Shown piece by piece: positions 46,907-57,717 of a DNA stretch of 64,000 nucleotides. The notes under the pieces are model-generated. The model saw only the letters and a list, made by a program, of their open reading frames with translations. It searched no databases and was not told where the DNA came from. Numbering within the stretch: the first letter of the stretch is position 1; every line of letters starts with the position of its first letter. This stretch comes from Adiantum capillus-veneris (Eukaryota > Streptophyta > Polypodiopsida > Polypodiales > Pteridaceae): positions 66,675,496 to 66,739,495 of the forward strand of contig CM043970.1 in assembly GCA_014529385.2 (NCBI GenBank), read 5' to 3'. Made by a program: the position numbers and the translations under genes.

Positions 46907-47323
46907 TCAACATTTGGTATGATCAAATCCAACAAACAGACCAAGATCAACAAGTCTAGCAACTGAAAGAAGATTACGTTGAAGATCTGGTACATGTAAT
47001 ACTCCTCGCAAAATTCGAGTGGAGGAAGATAAGATACCAAGATATAAGTCACCAATACCCTTTACTTGACAAGTAGTATAATCAGCAAGATAAACAACAC
47101 GTTGAATTGGCAGTGGATGATAGTTATGGAGCCACTTAGACTGATATGTCATATTTCCTGTAGCACCAGAATCGACAATAAAAAGTGATCCATCACGTAC
47201 ATGAAGTATTCTGTCTAGAGAAACTGAACATAGGACGCAGCTTGTTTCTGGTACAATGTTGTTTCGATGTTCAGTAGCATATGCTCTATTCCCATCTGTG
47301 TCGAATCGACACTGATAACACAT
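46907..47323 (-). pseudogene. pol: Second zinc knuckle end and aspartic protease of element C
   Basis: Starts MCYQCRFDTDGNRAYATEHR and contains the copia protease motif SLFIVDSGATGNMTYQSKWL with the catalytic DSG. VLHVPDLQRNLLSVARLVDL, typical of the protease C-terminal part, follows. It ends at a TGA after FDHTKC. Integrase follows in the same frame. Confidence 0.88.
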
Positions 47324-47341
47324 ATGAGTGGGATGATCAGA

Positions 47342-48292
47342 TCATCCACAATATTCACAAGAAGAAGAAGAAGAGTCTCTAGATAAACGTGGTTGTTTTG
47401 TGGTAATATTGTGTTCTTCATCATATTGACGTGCCCAACAATCATCTTCAGTATGGCCATTTCTATTGCAGTAAGAACATTGCTTATTAGGAAATTTGAG
47501 ACGAGAGAAAATATTAACGCGACGGCCATCTCTACGGTTTCCTCGTTGAAATGGATGCCTTCGAGCATAAAAAGCACGTTCCATCTGTTGTGACTCAGTC
47601 TCCTCTTGTGAAATCATAGCTATATCGTGACCAGCATTCCGACGTTCTTGACTTTGAGAGTATTCAATTAAAGACATGCAAGCTTGGTCGAAATCAAGAC
47701 CATCTTTATTAGAAAGAATAGTAACAATGTTATCATAAGAAGAGTCCTTCACCGTATCAAGGAGAAGTGTAATCAGTTGCTTTTGTGGAACAGGATCACC
47801 GACAGCAGCAAGTTGATTAATAATAGATTTGAAAGATTCAATATGCCCCGTCATGGCAGTACCAACTTCATATTGTAACTTGTTAAGCAACCCTCTCAAA
47901 TAAAGTATTTCTGTAACAGATTTCTTCTGAAAGTTTGCAATAAGGTACTTCCATACGTCGTGGGAAGTAGGCAGTTCATACATATCAAGCAAAAGGGAAT
48001 CAATAAGAGCAGAAAGAATATATCGACGAGCTGCTTTATCACGTCGTTGCCAATCCGTATAGGCAACATTCCAATCTTCAAATATAGGTCCTTCAGTGAT
48101 AAGCACCTTATCATTAGCCGTATCAACAGGCTGAGGCGGACAAACACGATTTCCAAGAACAACATCGGAGAGTTCATCGCCTTCAAGAATTAACAACATC
48201 TTTGCTTTCCAGTCTGGAAATCCTTGACCTTGGAAAGGAAAAACAGAATGCTGGCCAGAAGGAAAGCCGTTGACGAGAATATTCATAGCCAT
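47342..48292 (-). pseudogene. gag: Copia Gag of element C
   Basis: The start is taken at ATG 48292 (MAMNILVNGFPSGQHS); the frame is open further upstream, but this start precedes the conserved domain. It has a copia Gag domain (UBN2-like: WKAKMLLILEGDELSDVVLG, YILSALIDSLLLDMYELPTS, ILYLRGLLNKLQYEV) and an intact zinc knuckle CSYCNRNGHTEDDCW. A second knuckle (CEYCG-SDHPTHMC) is cut by a TGA at 47342, where copia D has Arg. The protease frame continues in the same frame. Confidence 0.9.
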
Positions 48293-49018
48293 ATCTTGTT
48301 GTGAGAAGACGTATAAGATAAGATCGCATAATCTGCACACCATATATGGTGAAGGCCGCAATTGAGAACGCGAGAGATATGAGTACTGCGTTCTGTCAAT
48401 GATAAATGTAAGAAGGATGCTCAAGGAACGTCCAAAGATGTGAGAGACGTCACCCAAAAAAGGCAGGGTAAAGGAGACGTTAATAATAAACGAGTCCTCA
48501 AAATAGAGTGGCGTGAGACGCAAGATTGACGGCCACAATACGAATAGAGAAAAGATAAATCTTCTCAAAAAAAGCTAACGCCAAAATAAGAAAAACGATC
48601 GCGGACGCTTCACGAAGAAGTAGGACGAAGAAAGCTGCGTCAAGCTCAATTGCAGTAAAAACAGCATAACTTTCTGTTGCGAACTCCGATTGATGCAAAC
48701 CTAGAACTCAAATCGAAGAGCTCGAGGAGACGAACAAGTTTTGGATGAACGGTCGAGCTTTTCCCGTTTCTCCAAATTTTGAGCAGAACAGCAAGAAAAA
48801 TTGAGATGAAGTTCAGGGTGTCATCAACAAGAAAACGTAATCAATGATTAGATTGATTAGAAATAAACGACACATAAAACACTAATCATATTCTTCTTAA
48901 CACAAAACAACCACATTTAACAAGAATCAACGCTCAAAAATAAAATTTGTAATCTTATATGCGAATCGCATACACATACTGTTGTCACCATGAATTGAAT
49001 CGGCGCGTGATCGTTACC
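48293..49018 (-). other. 5' leader of element C
   Basis: Non-coding leader between primer-binding site and gag. Its part nearest the LTR (about 48790-49018) is the segment that recurs inside the satellite at 34070-34340, 37867-38043 with 43067-43160, and 58805-59030. Confidence 0.7.
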
Positions 49019-49030
49019 GCTCTGATACCA
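49019..49030 (-). other. Primer-binding site of element C
   Basis: TGGTATCAGAGC on the minus strand, contiguous with the LTR end. Confidence 0.88.
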
Positions 49031-49172
49031 TGTTGAGATGTAGAGAGAAAGAGAGAGAGACGAGACAAGAGACACACCATATACGCTCCCAAAGATTGGT
49101 TCATATGAGGAAAAGATACAAATATATAGGTGAGACCAAGTTCCGTAGACTGAGCCATATATAGCTCCAACA
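49031..49172 (-). repeat. 5' LTR of element C (142 bp)
   Basis: Minus strand: TGTTGGAGCTATATATGGCT ... ACATCTCAACA, directly followed by the primer-binding site TGGTATCAGAGC. An LTR this short is unusual but fits compact copia families. Confidence 0.92.
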
Positions 49173-49968
49173 GGACCTATATTTGAAGATTGGAATGTTG
49201 CGTATATGGATTGGCAAGGACGTGATAAAGCAGCTAGTCGGTATATTCTTTCTGCTGTTAGTGATTCTGTTTTGCTTGATATGTATGAAGTGCCTACTTC
49301 CCACAACGTATGGAAGTACCTTATTGCAAACTTTCAGAAGAAATATGTTACATAAATACTTTATTTGAGAGGGTTGCTTAACAAACTACATTATGAAGTT
49401 GGTACTACTGATGTCGGTGATCCTATTCCATAAAAGCAACTGATTACACTTCTCCTTGAGACGGTGAAGGACTCCTCTTATGATAACATTGTTACTATTC
49501 TCTCTAATAAAGATGGTCTTGATTTTGACCAAGCCTGCATGTCTTTAATTGAATATTCTCAACATCAAGAACGACGTAATGTTGGTCATGATACAGCTAT
49601 GATTTCACAAGAGGAGATTGAGTCACAATAGATGAAACGTGTTTTTTATGCTCGAAGGCGTCCGTTTCAAAGAGAAAACCGCAAAGGTGGCCGTCGTGGT
49701 AATATTTTCTCTCGTCTCAAATTTCCTAGTAAGCAATGTTCTAACTGCAACAGAAATGGCCATATTGAAGATGATTGTTGGGCATGTCAATATGATGAAG
49801 AACACAATATTACCATGAAACAACCACGTTTAAGTAGAGACTCTACTTCTTCTTCTTGTGAATATTGTGGAAGATCTGATCATCCCACTCATATGTGCTA
49901 TAAGCGTCTATTCCACATAGATCGTAATAGAGCATATGCTACTGATGCCGATGATCCTGTTCCACTTT
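49173..49968 (+). pseudogene. gag: Gag of copia element D, continued after element C
   Basis: Continues the Gag of D in sense (GPIFEDWNVAYMDWQGRDKA, SRYILSAVSDSVLLDMYEVP, NVWKYLIANFQKKYVT) with several stops. From 49632 it is open: RRRPFQRENRKGGRRGNIFS, then knuckles CSNCNRNGHIEDDCW and CEYCGRSDHPTHMC, both complete. At about 49969 it joins the satellite without a stop, so one frame (49632-50318) runs from Gag knuckles into satellite sequence. The region that would hold protease, integrase and RT is missing. Confidence 0.85.
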
Positions 49969-50539
49969 TCGTGAGAGAGAGAGAAATACCTATTTTTTCC
50001 CTATTCGTGAGGTGTGCAATGTCTCCTGAAATGAAGCTATGCCCGATGTTGCCCTTCTGGAAAGCGTTGCGTACGATGCTGTTTCTTTATCTTGTGCGTG
50101 AACTGTCAATCCTCTGCGCTCCACCTGTGGGTTGTGTACGATGTCGGGTTCGCTCCTGTGCGCCCATGTATACTCCAACTGTGTGCGATCCACGTGCACT
50201 TTTTCTATGTTTGCTGCTCGTCTGCTTTCTCTGTTTTCTTTGCTCGTGCGCTTTTTCTATGTTTGCTACTCGTCTGCTTTCTCTGTGTGCTTTGCTCATG
50301 CGCTCTCTCTGTGACTAATCTTGATAGGGTTTATAAGAATGCCACGTAATCTACAAGTGCATGTTTTATCATAAGATTAAAAAAAAACAAAATCAGAAAA
50401 GATGCAAAGCATGCATAACTCTATACTAGGAATTCACTTTAAAAAAGAAAATCTGCGGGCGCTGCCCCTCGACCCCGCCCCTTCTAAACTATGTATCTCT
50501 GTCTTTTGACGAGAGTGTTTGTGTGCAAGAAAGAGTTAC
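49969..50539 (+). repeat. 628-bp satellite, block 4 (one monomer)
   Basis: From GTGAGAGAGAGAGAAATACC to CAAGAAAGAGTTAC, where it is interrupted by the LTR insertion. It continues at 57718. It contains a short internal duplication of TTTGCTCGTGCGCTTT-like sequence near 50220-50290. Confidence 0.9.
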
Positions 50540-51023
50540 TGTAAGGTTTCCAGTTTCTGGAACCTTAAAGATTGTATAAAGCTTAATCAAACTAATATGA
50601 TCATTGAAAAAGCAATGTAGAATAGTCGGACCGTGGCAAATATTGGTATTTTTGGAATCTTAAGCACAGGAAACCCCGGGCTAGAAATTTTCAGAACAAA
50701 ATTCTGATAGAATCTAGAAAAGTTGCCGGCTCTGAAAAATTACACTAGGAATTTAATTAGTTAAGTAAAATTGGATGGTTTCAGTAATTACTATCGATAA
50801 AGACATTCTTATCCTAAGGTTCTAGAAATTAATGATATTTCCAATTTTCATCATTAAAAATCAGAGAAATTGATAAAAATTGATTCTGTGTATCTGGGGG
50901 ACTGTGTGGGGTAATGATGAGCTCTCCCATACTAGATTTAGTAGTAGGGGGATTTTTTTGACCTAAAGGATTGTTTGGGATGCTAGTTATTGTTATTTTC
51001 CAGCTTGTGGGTGTCCAGAAACC

Positions 51024-51031
51024 TATAAATA
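51024..51031 (+). promoter_or_regulatory. TATA box of the solo LTR
   Basis: TATAAATA about 485 bases into the LTR. The sequence downstream (CTAGAGAGACCTCTAC, then AAACTCTAGCTGG) resembles the region downstream of the TATA box in LTR A. Confidence 0.6.
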
Positions 51032-51988
51032 TGACCCTTGCTTCACAATTCTAGACAGACTCGGAGCCTTGGCACACTCTCTCTCACCTAGAGAGACCTC
51101 TACGCAGAAATCACTAGAAATTAAACTCTAGCTGGTTAATTAAACGATAATTAATCCTAATCTTTCTTAATTAGCAAAGCTAGGTTGACCTATTTACAAT
51201 TTTCTTAATTAATTGAAGATTAATACTATATATACTAAAAAATACTCTCTTAATTAAATATTCTCTGCTGATTATTGTGATTAAGCTTTTAGGTTATTAA
51301 GCTAATTAATTATTATATCATATTAGGACTGAAATTATCCATTTTAACCATAAATTAATGGGAATTATATTGATTAAGTCTAGATTGAGTTGAGATAATT
51401 ATCATAGCTTTGTTAAACTATAATTATGCTAAAAAAATATCTTATAAGTTTTTGAGTAATTTTCATAATTAATTAAGTAAAATTACTCCTTTTGAGAGAA
51501 AAATAAAGGGGGAAATGATCAAAATGCTTTAAGATAATTGTCAAAGGTTAATTATATCTTAGGAAACTCGTGATAATTATGTTAAATTTAGATAATTAGT
51601 TTACCTAATTATCTTAGCATAATTATATTGTTTTAAGGACAAATTAAAAGAGGAAAAATAGCCAATTGATTCAAAAATCTTTAACATAATTATTAGAGGT
51701 TAATTACATCTTAGGAAACCCATGATAATTATGTTAACCTCACATAATTAGTTTATCTAATTATCTTAGGAGAATTACACTTCTTTTAGGAGAAATTAAA
51801 AGGGGGAAAATAGCAAATTGATTCAAAATACTCTAGGATAATTATCAGAGGTTAATTACATCTTAAAAAACCTTTGATAATTATGTTAACTTCAAATAAT
51901 TAGTTTACCTAGTTATCTTAAAAGAATTACATTGTTTTTAGAACAAATTAAAAGGGGGAAAATATCAAATTGATGCAAAATGCTTTAA

Positions 51989-54067
51989 CACTAGAATGGT
52001 AACAGGACACTTATATGTCCTTGGACACTTTTGTGTCTTGTTAAGTGACCATTTTTCTTGAATTATTTGAAGAGTATGAGAATGGATTTCTAAGTGCTAT
52101 ATATCCACAAAGCTGCCTTATGAGCTGAAAAAAACTTATCATTTTTTTTGGAGTATCGATCTCACCATTAACCTTACTCTTGCACAACATTTTTAAACCT
52201 AAACTGTGTGAAAAAACGGGTCCTGTTTTTGGCTTTTTTTCAATTTTTGGCAACTATACCACTCTACAATTCATGTTTGTGAGGTTTAGATGGCTAGAGG
52301 TTAGGCCTTCATAGTTCTCAACATGTTTGATGCTTATAGGGAGAGCAAGTGTTAAAATTGAAAGTTATGACCAATTTACAAGAATTGCATAATCCTGTTT
52401 TTTTGGCCAAAATTAGCACTTTTATGATTTTTTGAGAGCTTTCTTGATATCCAAATTCAATTTTGATTGTGTAAGTGTAATATATAACATAAAGCTAATC
52501 TTCCTTGAGTTTTAGGGGACCTAATATGCTATATAGCATAGTATATGATGATGGTTGAGTTTTTTGATTGCTGAAGAATACGAGACATTTTAGAGTAGCA
52601 AGTATAACTTTCTCAATATTGCTACTTTCTTAGGCCAATTGTGTGTATTTTGTAGGAAGTAACCATATATAATCATAGACAACAAACTTGGCTAGATATT
52701 GAGTAGTTTCTATGGGTTTCTAGAGGTCATAATGCTAAACCCAGTTTTTTCATGTTTACTGTTGATGGGGGCTTTTCACAAGCCAAGCTCCCATACCCCT
52801 CTTCTCTCGTCCCCACCCCATGAAAACCCCTTCTTAGGGAGGGAGTGATAAAAGGCATTGGAAAAAGTAAGAAAAAAATAAAGTATGATTATGTAAATAT
52901 ATAAGAAAGGTAAAATAGGCCACCTCATGCCTGCGGGGTAGCCCATCCCCACCTTGCCTCCTTTTTCTTCACTGTTGCCCCGCCGTGTGTCCCTTTTCCT
53001 CTCCTCCACTCAAAAGGTCAACCCCCTCTCTCTTCCCCTTGTCCTTTCTCCTTTCTCTCTGCCCTCAAGCTACCCCACCTCTCACCAATAATGCATTCTA
53101 ACTCACCAATAATGCACCCTAACTCACATGCAACTTACCCTATCTTCCAAAATAGTATACCCCACCCCCCCTTTCTCCCTCCTATCATATCCCATGACCC
53201 AAATACCCCCCTCTCTCTCTAAAGGGCACCATGTCTCTTGTCTTGTAGCTAAATAACCTCCCCCACACTCACACACACACAGTTTCATTGAAAAAGGTGC
53301 CCACAGACCCATCCCCACCTGGTGGTTACCTGATTTTTCTTGTGTTCACACACATCTGCACACAGATTCACCTCTGAACACACTCCCCTCTCTCCCCTCT
53401 TGTAATTACTTTAGTCTCCATGTCACCTCTCACTTTTTTTCATCAACCCATCTCTCTCTCTTAGTCTCTCTCTCATGAGACTTCTGTTCTGGCACATATA
53501 CACACAGCCAGACAAGTGGGGCCCACAGTCACATGGCCTATGTAGATAATGATTTCTTCATTTCTAAATTCTATAATTTCTCCCCCCTCCTCCTGTATAT
53601 AAAGAGGGGTCACCATCACACTAAAGACACAACATCACCAAAGAACACACTATGCACTGTGTATGCCTAGTGCACACACACACACCCACACCATCACTAC
53701 AATCACCATGCTTGTCTTGAGCATGACCTCTACACCCTTGGCTATGGAAGATGAAGGGCAACTAAGTGAAGGATGATGGCCATAACCCTCGTGCGAGTCT
53801 TCGCCATCAACTCCCACGTATCGGCCATGTGCTCTACCACTCTCTCCCTTCTCATTCCCCTACCCTATGCTCCCCATTTCATCGCCTTATTCTCTAAATA
53901 AAGCTTGAGGTTTTGTGAGTATGTTTTCTTGCAATGTTTTGCCCATGTAAGGTGTGCAGAATCGCCACCTAGTCTTGTGTTTGGAGTGAGTTTGTGTATG
54001 TGTGAAGGGTGTGCGGATTTGCCATCCTTTTGTGGTGCCTAAGTACTAAGCCGCTATACCACCTCCC

Positions 54068-54106
<39 letters not shown>

Positions 54107-54880
54107 TGATCTCATTCCCTTTCCTCTTCATCATTACTCCCAAGCATCCATCTCTCTTGGATGAAAACTTTGTTATGGTGGTGTGTTGTTTGCGTCCTAG
54201 CCGCTGAAGCTAGGTGGTGCCCCTGTTTGCTTTACCATGACAGGCTCGAGGCGCGCCATTCAGTCCCCGGTGTTTTAGAGGCTGTCGAGGTTCGGGGTTC
54301 GCTTTGCTCCCGTCATTGTATTTAGCACTTTATCATTGTCCCCAAGGTTCCAATTGTAAGAGATCCATTATTCTTTTGACATGCTCCATGGATCCTTTTA
54401 AATCCAAAGGCCCAAAGTGAACTAAGAAAACATGTATATAGTATCTGTATTGAGCGTGACTATAGAAACTTTGATGATAGGTCCACAGAATGGCAAAATT
54501 GCAACTTTTTTGTACCTTTTTTTTCTCGAAAAAAAAATTAGTGAGGTAAAAGCAACCATATGTTTTGGTCACCAACCCATTGAAGTTAACGGGGAATTTT
54601 ATCTCATGTCCTACAAAAATCCCCACTCTCATTTATATGCAATCAACCGTAAGAAATTGTTGTTTTGGGCAAAATGCACTGGTCCATCAACTTTGGAGGC
54701 TTGTAGTGACCAAGGGATGAGAAAAACTACAAGTTTCTCATTTTTTCCATATGTAGTATTTATTGAACTATAAGCTCATGAAAGGATTTTTCAAAATGAG
54801 TGGATCTAATATGGTTTTGGAATTTTTTCCCAAAACCCTGAAAGGACACTTTTATGTCCTGTTAGGTTACCATTCTAGTG
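51989..54880. mobile_element. TTAA-targeting TIR transposon, piggyBac-like, 2.9 kb, no transposase
   Basis: It starts CACTAGAATGGTAACAGGAC and ends GGTTACCATTCTAGTG, a 15-bp perfect inverted repeat (CACTAGAATGGTAAC). TTAA occurs directly on both sides (51985-51988 and 54881-54884). The tandem repeats around it show the empty site with a single TTAA (AAAATGCTTTAAGATAATTG at 51522). Subterminal palindromes of the type GGACAC...GTGTCC / GGACACTTTTATGTCC lie within 40 bp of each end. TTAA targets and C(A/C)CTAG-type ends are the piggyBac superfamily signature. No DDD transposase is visible and the longest open frames (about 110 codons) match nothing I know, so it is non-autonomous. Confidence 0.7.
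52763..54315 (+). mobile_element. Possible solo LTR nested in the TTAA element
   Basis: The sequence between TGATGGGGGC (52763) and GCTCCCGTCA (54315) has near-inverted TG...CA ends, a TATATAAAG box at 53596, an AATAAA at 53897 and pyrimidine-rich sequence unlike the AT-rich surroundings. No clear target duplication is found (ACTGT versus TTGTA), so the edges and the identity are uncertain. Short open frames in it are not convincing as genes. Confidence 0.35.
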
Positions 54881-56418
54881 TTAAGGTAATTATGAAAGGT
54901 TAATTACATCTTAGGAAACCCATGATAATTATGTTAAGTTCAGATAATTAGTTTACCTAATTATCTCAACAGAATTACACTGTCTTTAGGACAAATTAAA
55001 GGGGAAAAATGCAAATTGATTCAAAATTATTTAAGATAATTATCAAAGGTTAATTATATCTTAAGACACCGGTGATAATTATGTTACCCTCAAATAATTA
55101 GTTTACCTAATTATCTCAACAGAATTACACTATTTTTAGGGAGAAATAAAAGGGTGAAATTAGCAAATTAACTCAAAAAGCTTTGAAAGAATTATTAGAG
55201 ATAAATTACATCTCAAGTACCCCGTGATAATTATCTTAACCACAAATAATTATTTTAGATAATTATGGTAGATAATTATCGTAGTAGAAAAACACTATTA
55301 TTGAGGGTAAATTAAAGGGGGAAATTAGTAAATCATGTGATATTATTACATGATATTTATCAGAGCTAGATTATAGAAGAAAGAGGTAGTGATAATTATG
55401 TCAAGGTTAGAAACATAGTATGGATATTTATCTAAGTCAAATTATACTAATTCTAGCTAAAAACTAAAGAGGGAAACTAGTAAATCATGCTATTTATCAA
55501 AGCTATATTACATGATGAAAAGGTCGTGATAATTATGTCAAGGTTAGAAAAGTAGTATATATGTTTATCTAAGTCAAATTATATTAATCCTAGCTAAAAA
55601 CTAAAAAGAGAAATTAGTAAATCATGCTATTTATTAGAGCTATATTACATGATGTAAAGGCCGTGATAATTATATCAAGGTTATAAACTTAGCATAGATA
55701 TTTATTCAAGTCAAAATATTCTAATTTTGGCTAAAATTTAAAGGGGAAAATTAGCTAATCATGCTATATGATTACATTCTATTTATCAGAGTTAGCTTAC
55801 AAAATAAAGAGGCCATGATAACTATATCAAGGTTAGAAAAGTAGTATAAATATTTATTTAAGTCAAACTATTCTAATTTTAGCTAAAAAATAAAGATGGA
55901 AATTATATAATTAAGTTGAAAAATAATAAGATAATTATCAAAGGTCAAAAATATCCTTAACTACTTGTGATAATCATGCCATAATTTTTTAGCAAACTTA
56001 GAAAATTATAATTGACTAAAAGTTCTATTTTTTGCCATAGATTAATTAAAATAAATAGACTTTGCAGTCAAAAGTTTTTAAGAAAATTATAGTAAGTGTA
56101 AACCTATGATATAAAGTTTAGGAAATGAAATCTTTAAGAGAAAATAAGTAGATTCTAAGCTTAAAATTTGATGGGGAAATTAGGAAAAAGATATACGAAA
56201 TTATAAGTAAATTAGGATAGCTTACAAAACTCTTAGGGAAGCTGTGAAAAAAGTTATCATGCCTATTTAGGCAAATAAGAAATTACTAGGTCAAGAATTT
56301 ACCAATTAAGACTATAAATTTAACCTAGAATTGGGTAAAATTGTATACAAAGGTTAAGTCTAGCTTTCGGATAATTTACCTAATGATTAGACGTCCTTTT
56401 TAAACGGAATAAGAAGTT

Positions 56419-56580
56419 ATGGCACCTAAAAGGACCCGAGCCAATCCTACATCTAATGATGAGGACGTAGCTCCAAAAGGAATTAGAGCGTCACACGACG
56501 ACAAAGCCGGGCCTAGTAGTAGGCCTACAGAGGAGAGTCTTCAGGCGCCAGCGCAGCAGCAGATGGCCGATCAATATTAG
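56419..56580 (+). CDS. MAPKR exon of the solo LTR (relic of an LTR-borne gag exon)
   Basis: 53 codons starting MAPKRTRANPTSNDEDVAPK and ending ADQY, then TAG and GTGGAT. It matches the LTR A exon at its start (MAPKRxR) and in its hydrophilic composition. The TAG stands where LTR A has CAG before its GT donor. One C-to-T change would turn CAG|GT into TAG|GT, so the phase-0 donor position appears conserved. Outside an intact element it has no gag to join. Confidence 0.5.
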   Translation: MAPKRTRANPTSNDEDVAPKGIRASHDDKAGPSSRPTEESLQAPAQQQMADQY

Positions 56581-57717
56581 GTGGATTTTCCATTATTAAA
56601 TTAAGTCTTTAAACAGCTTAAGTTCTTTTATAAGTTAGCATTGCATATGTAAGGTGTGAGAGAATCAGAAAAGGAATAATTGACCAAAAATGGAAGGTAA
56701 CTTCCAACCAGCATTTGTTTATAATGTAAGAAAGAATTGTTTGGGTTAAAACTCGTTGAATTAGGAACGATATGATTGATAATCCTTTAGACAGCTTGTC
56801 TCAAGACACCTCCAACTCCTTAGTATAAATTGATGATAATGATGGCTTTCTAGCCATGGATAAGTCAATTACCCCCATGAAGGATGAGTTTCTACTCCGT
56901 GTCATGTCTTGATGTTTCTACATAAGTTAGGATATTGTTTTTTATCCTAGGGGAGCCGCCCAATTGTATGGGCAATTGGTTTGGTTTATGGGCACCCAAA
57001 ACCTTGGTTGGGGTTTATCCACTCCGGATTATGAATAAGGAATGGGTGCCATTTTTTCACCCTTCGGTGGTCTTGAGACAAGAAGAGTACCGGTCATGGT
57101 TATTCTGGAGAATGTTTTGATTGACAGTACCCTGTCTTAAGTTTAAAGATGCCTGTTTGCTAAAAGAATGTTTTCAATGGCTGTTTTAATGAAATTCAGT
57201 TATTAAAGTTAAAAGAAATCATTATTTTAATTGTGACAAGAATGTGGTAGTAATTAAATAACAAAACAACATGTGTGAGTGCGTGGTGGTAAGTGGGGTT
57301 TGACTAAGGTTGTCAATCATGGACGGGTGGACCTGACTAGTCAGGTAACTATCCATCCCAACTATCCATCCCTGCGCACTAAAACGTTTAGAAAACTTCT
57401 CCACTTGGAAGAGGAGTCCACCAGCGGCTGTGCCCTCACGTATGTTAGGGGGAAAAAAGCGTTTGTTGAGGATACCTTAGCCCAATTGTGGCAGTTATAG
57501 GGCCGAAATAGTTTTTTTGGACTTTTAATACGTTGCCCCGTTTTTGTTGCGAGACAGGACTAGGTCTTCTTCTAAGGTTATAGACCCAAGCCATGGTCAT
57601 TTGTTAAAGGTCTATTCCTTGTATTTTTCTTGTTTAGAGACTCTGATTTTTATCAGACCTAGAGACTTGTCAAGGATCCCATCTTGATCTTGGTATTGGC
57701 AGGTTGGGGATCTCACA
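56581..57717 (+). other. 3' part of the solo LTR
   Basis: No recognisable gene. A few short open frames (for example 56935-57120) have no family match. It ends at the LTR terminus ATCTCACA. Confidence 0.45.

Larger units (their letters stand above)
43716..49172 (-). mobile_element. Ty1/copia element C, complete structure with broken genes
   Basis: Short LTRs (142-143 bp) flank gag, protease, integrase, RT and RNase H in copia order on the minus strand. The initiator tRNA-Met-type primer-binding site adjoins the 5' LTR (49019-49030), and the polypurine tract GTGGGGG adjoins the 3' LTR (43859 on). The target duplication is GGACT (43711-43715) and GGACC (49173-49177), one mismatch. The target is the gag of copia element D, whose own reading GAAGGACCTATATTTGAAG is seen intact in C itself near 48080. 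Total length is 5457 bp. Confidence 0.93.
51400..56000 (+). repeat. Tandem repeats of about 150 bp inside the solo LTR
   Basis: Units with GGTTAATTACATCTTAGGAA, CCCATGATAATTATGTTAA, AATTAGTTTACCTAATTATC and AGGGGGAAA. Copies start near 51549, 51700, 51852, 54897, 55048 and 55202, with more diverged ones to about 55930. The interval across the nested element falls back to about 150 once that element is removed. Confidence 0.85.
50540..57717 (+). mobile_element. Giant solo LTR of the element A family, carrying a nested TTAA element
   Basis: It starts TGTAAGGTTTCC at 50540 and ends GGGGATCTCACA at 57717. It is flanked by perfect 5-bp duplications GTTAC (50535-50539 and 57718-57722) that rebuild the satellite sequence AGAGTTACA. 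Without the nested 2892-bp element and one TTAA it is about 4.28 kb. The ends, the TATA box, the internal tandem repeats and the MAPKR ORF follow the same order as in LTR A. No polyprotein, primer-binding site or second LTR is visible, so a solo LTR is the simplest reading. A non-autonomous element with undetected short LTRs is less likely. Confidence 0.75.

Noticed and set aside
52776-53318. Short Gly/Trp-rich frames in 52776-53009 and 53124-53318
   Set aside because: They lie in pyrimidine-rich sequence that looks like an LTR or promoter region, with no domain and low complexity.
51989-54880. Assignment of the CACTAG-ended element to the CACTA (En/Spm) superfamily
   Set aside because: CACTA elements produce 3-bp duplications and usually start CACTAC. 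Here the only matching duplication is TTAA, confirmed by the empty site.
50540-57717. A complete LTR retrotransposon with two LTRs
   Set aside because: No second copy of either end, no primer-binding site or polypurine tract and no pol were found. The matching order of features with LTR A supports a single LTR.
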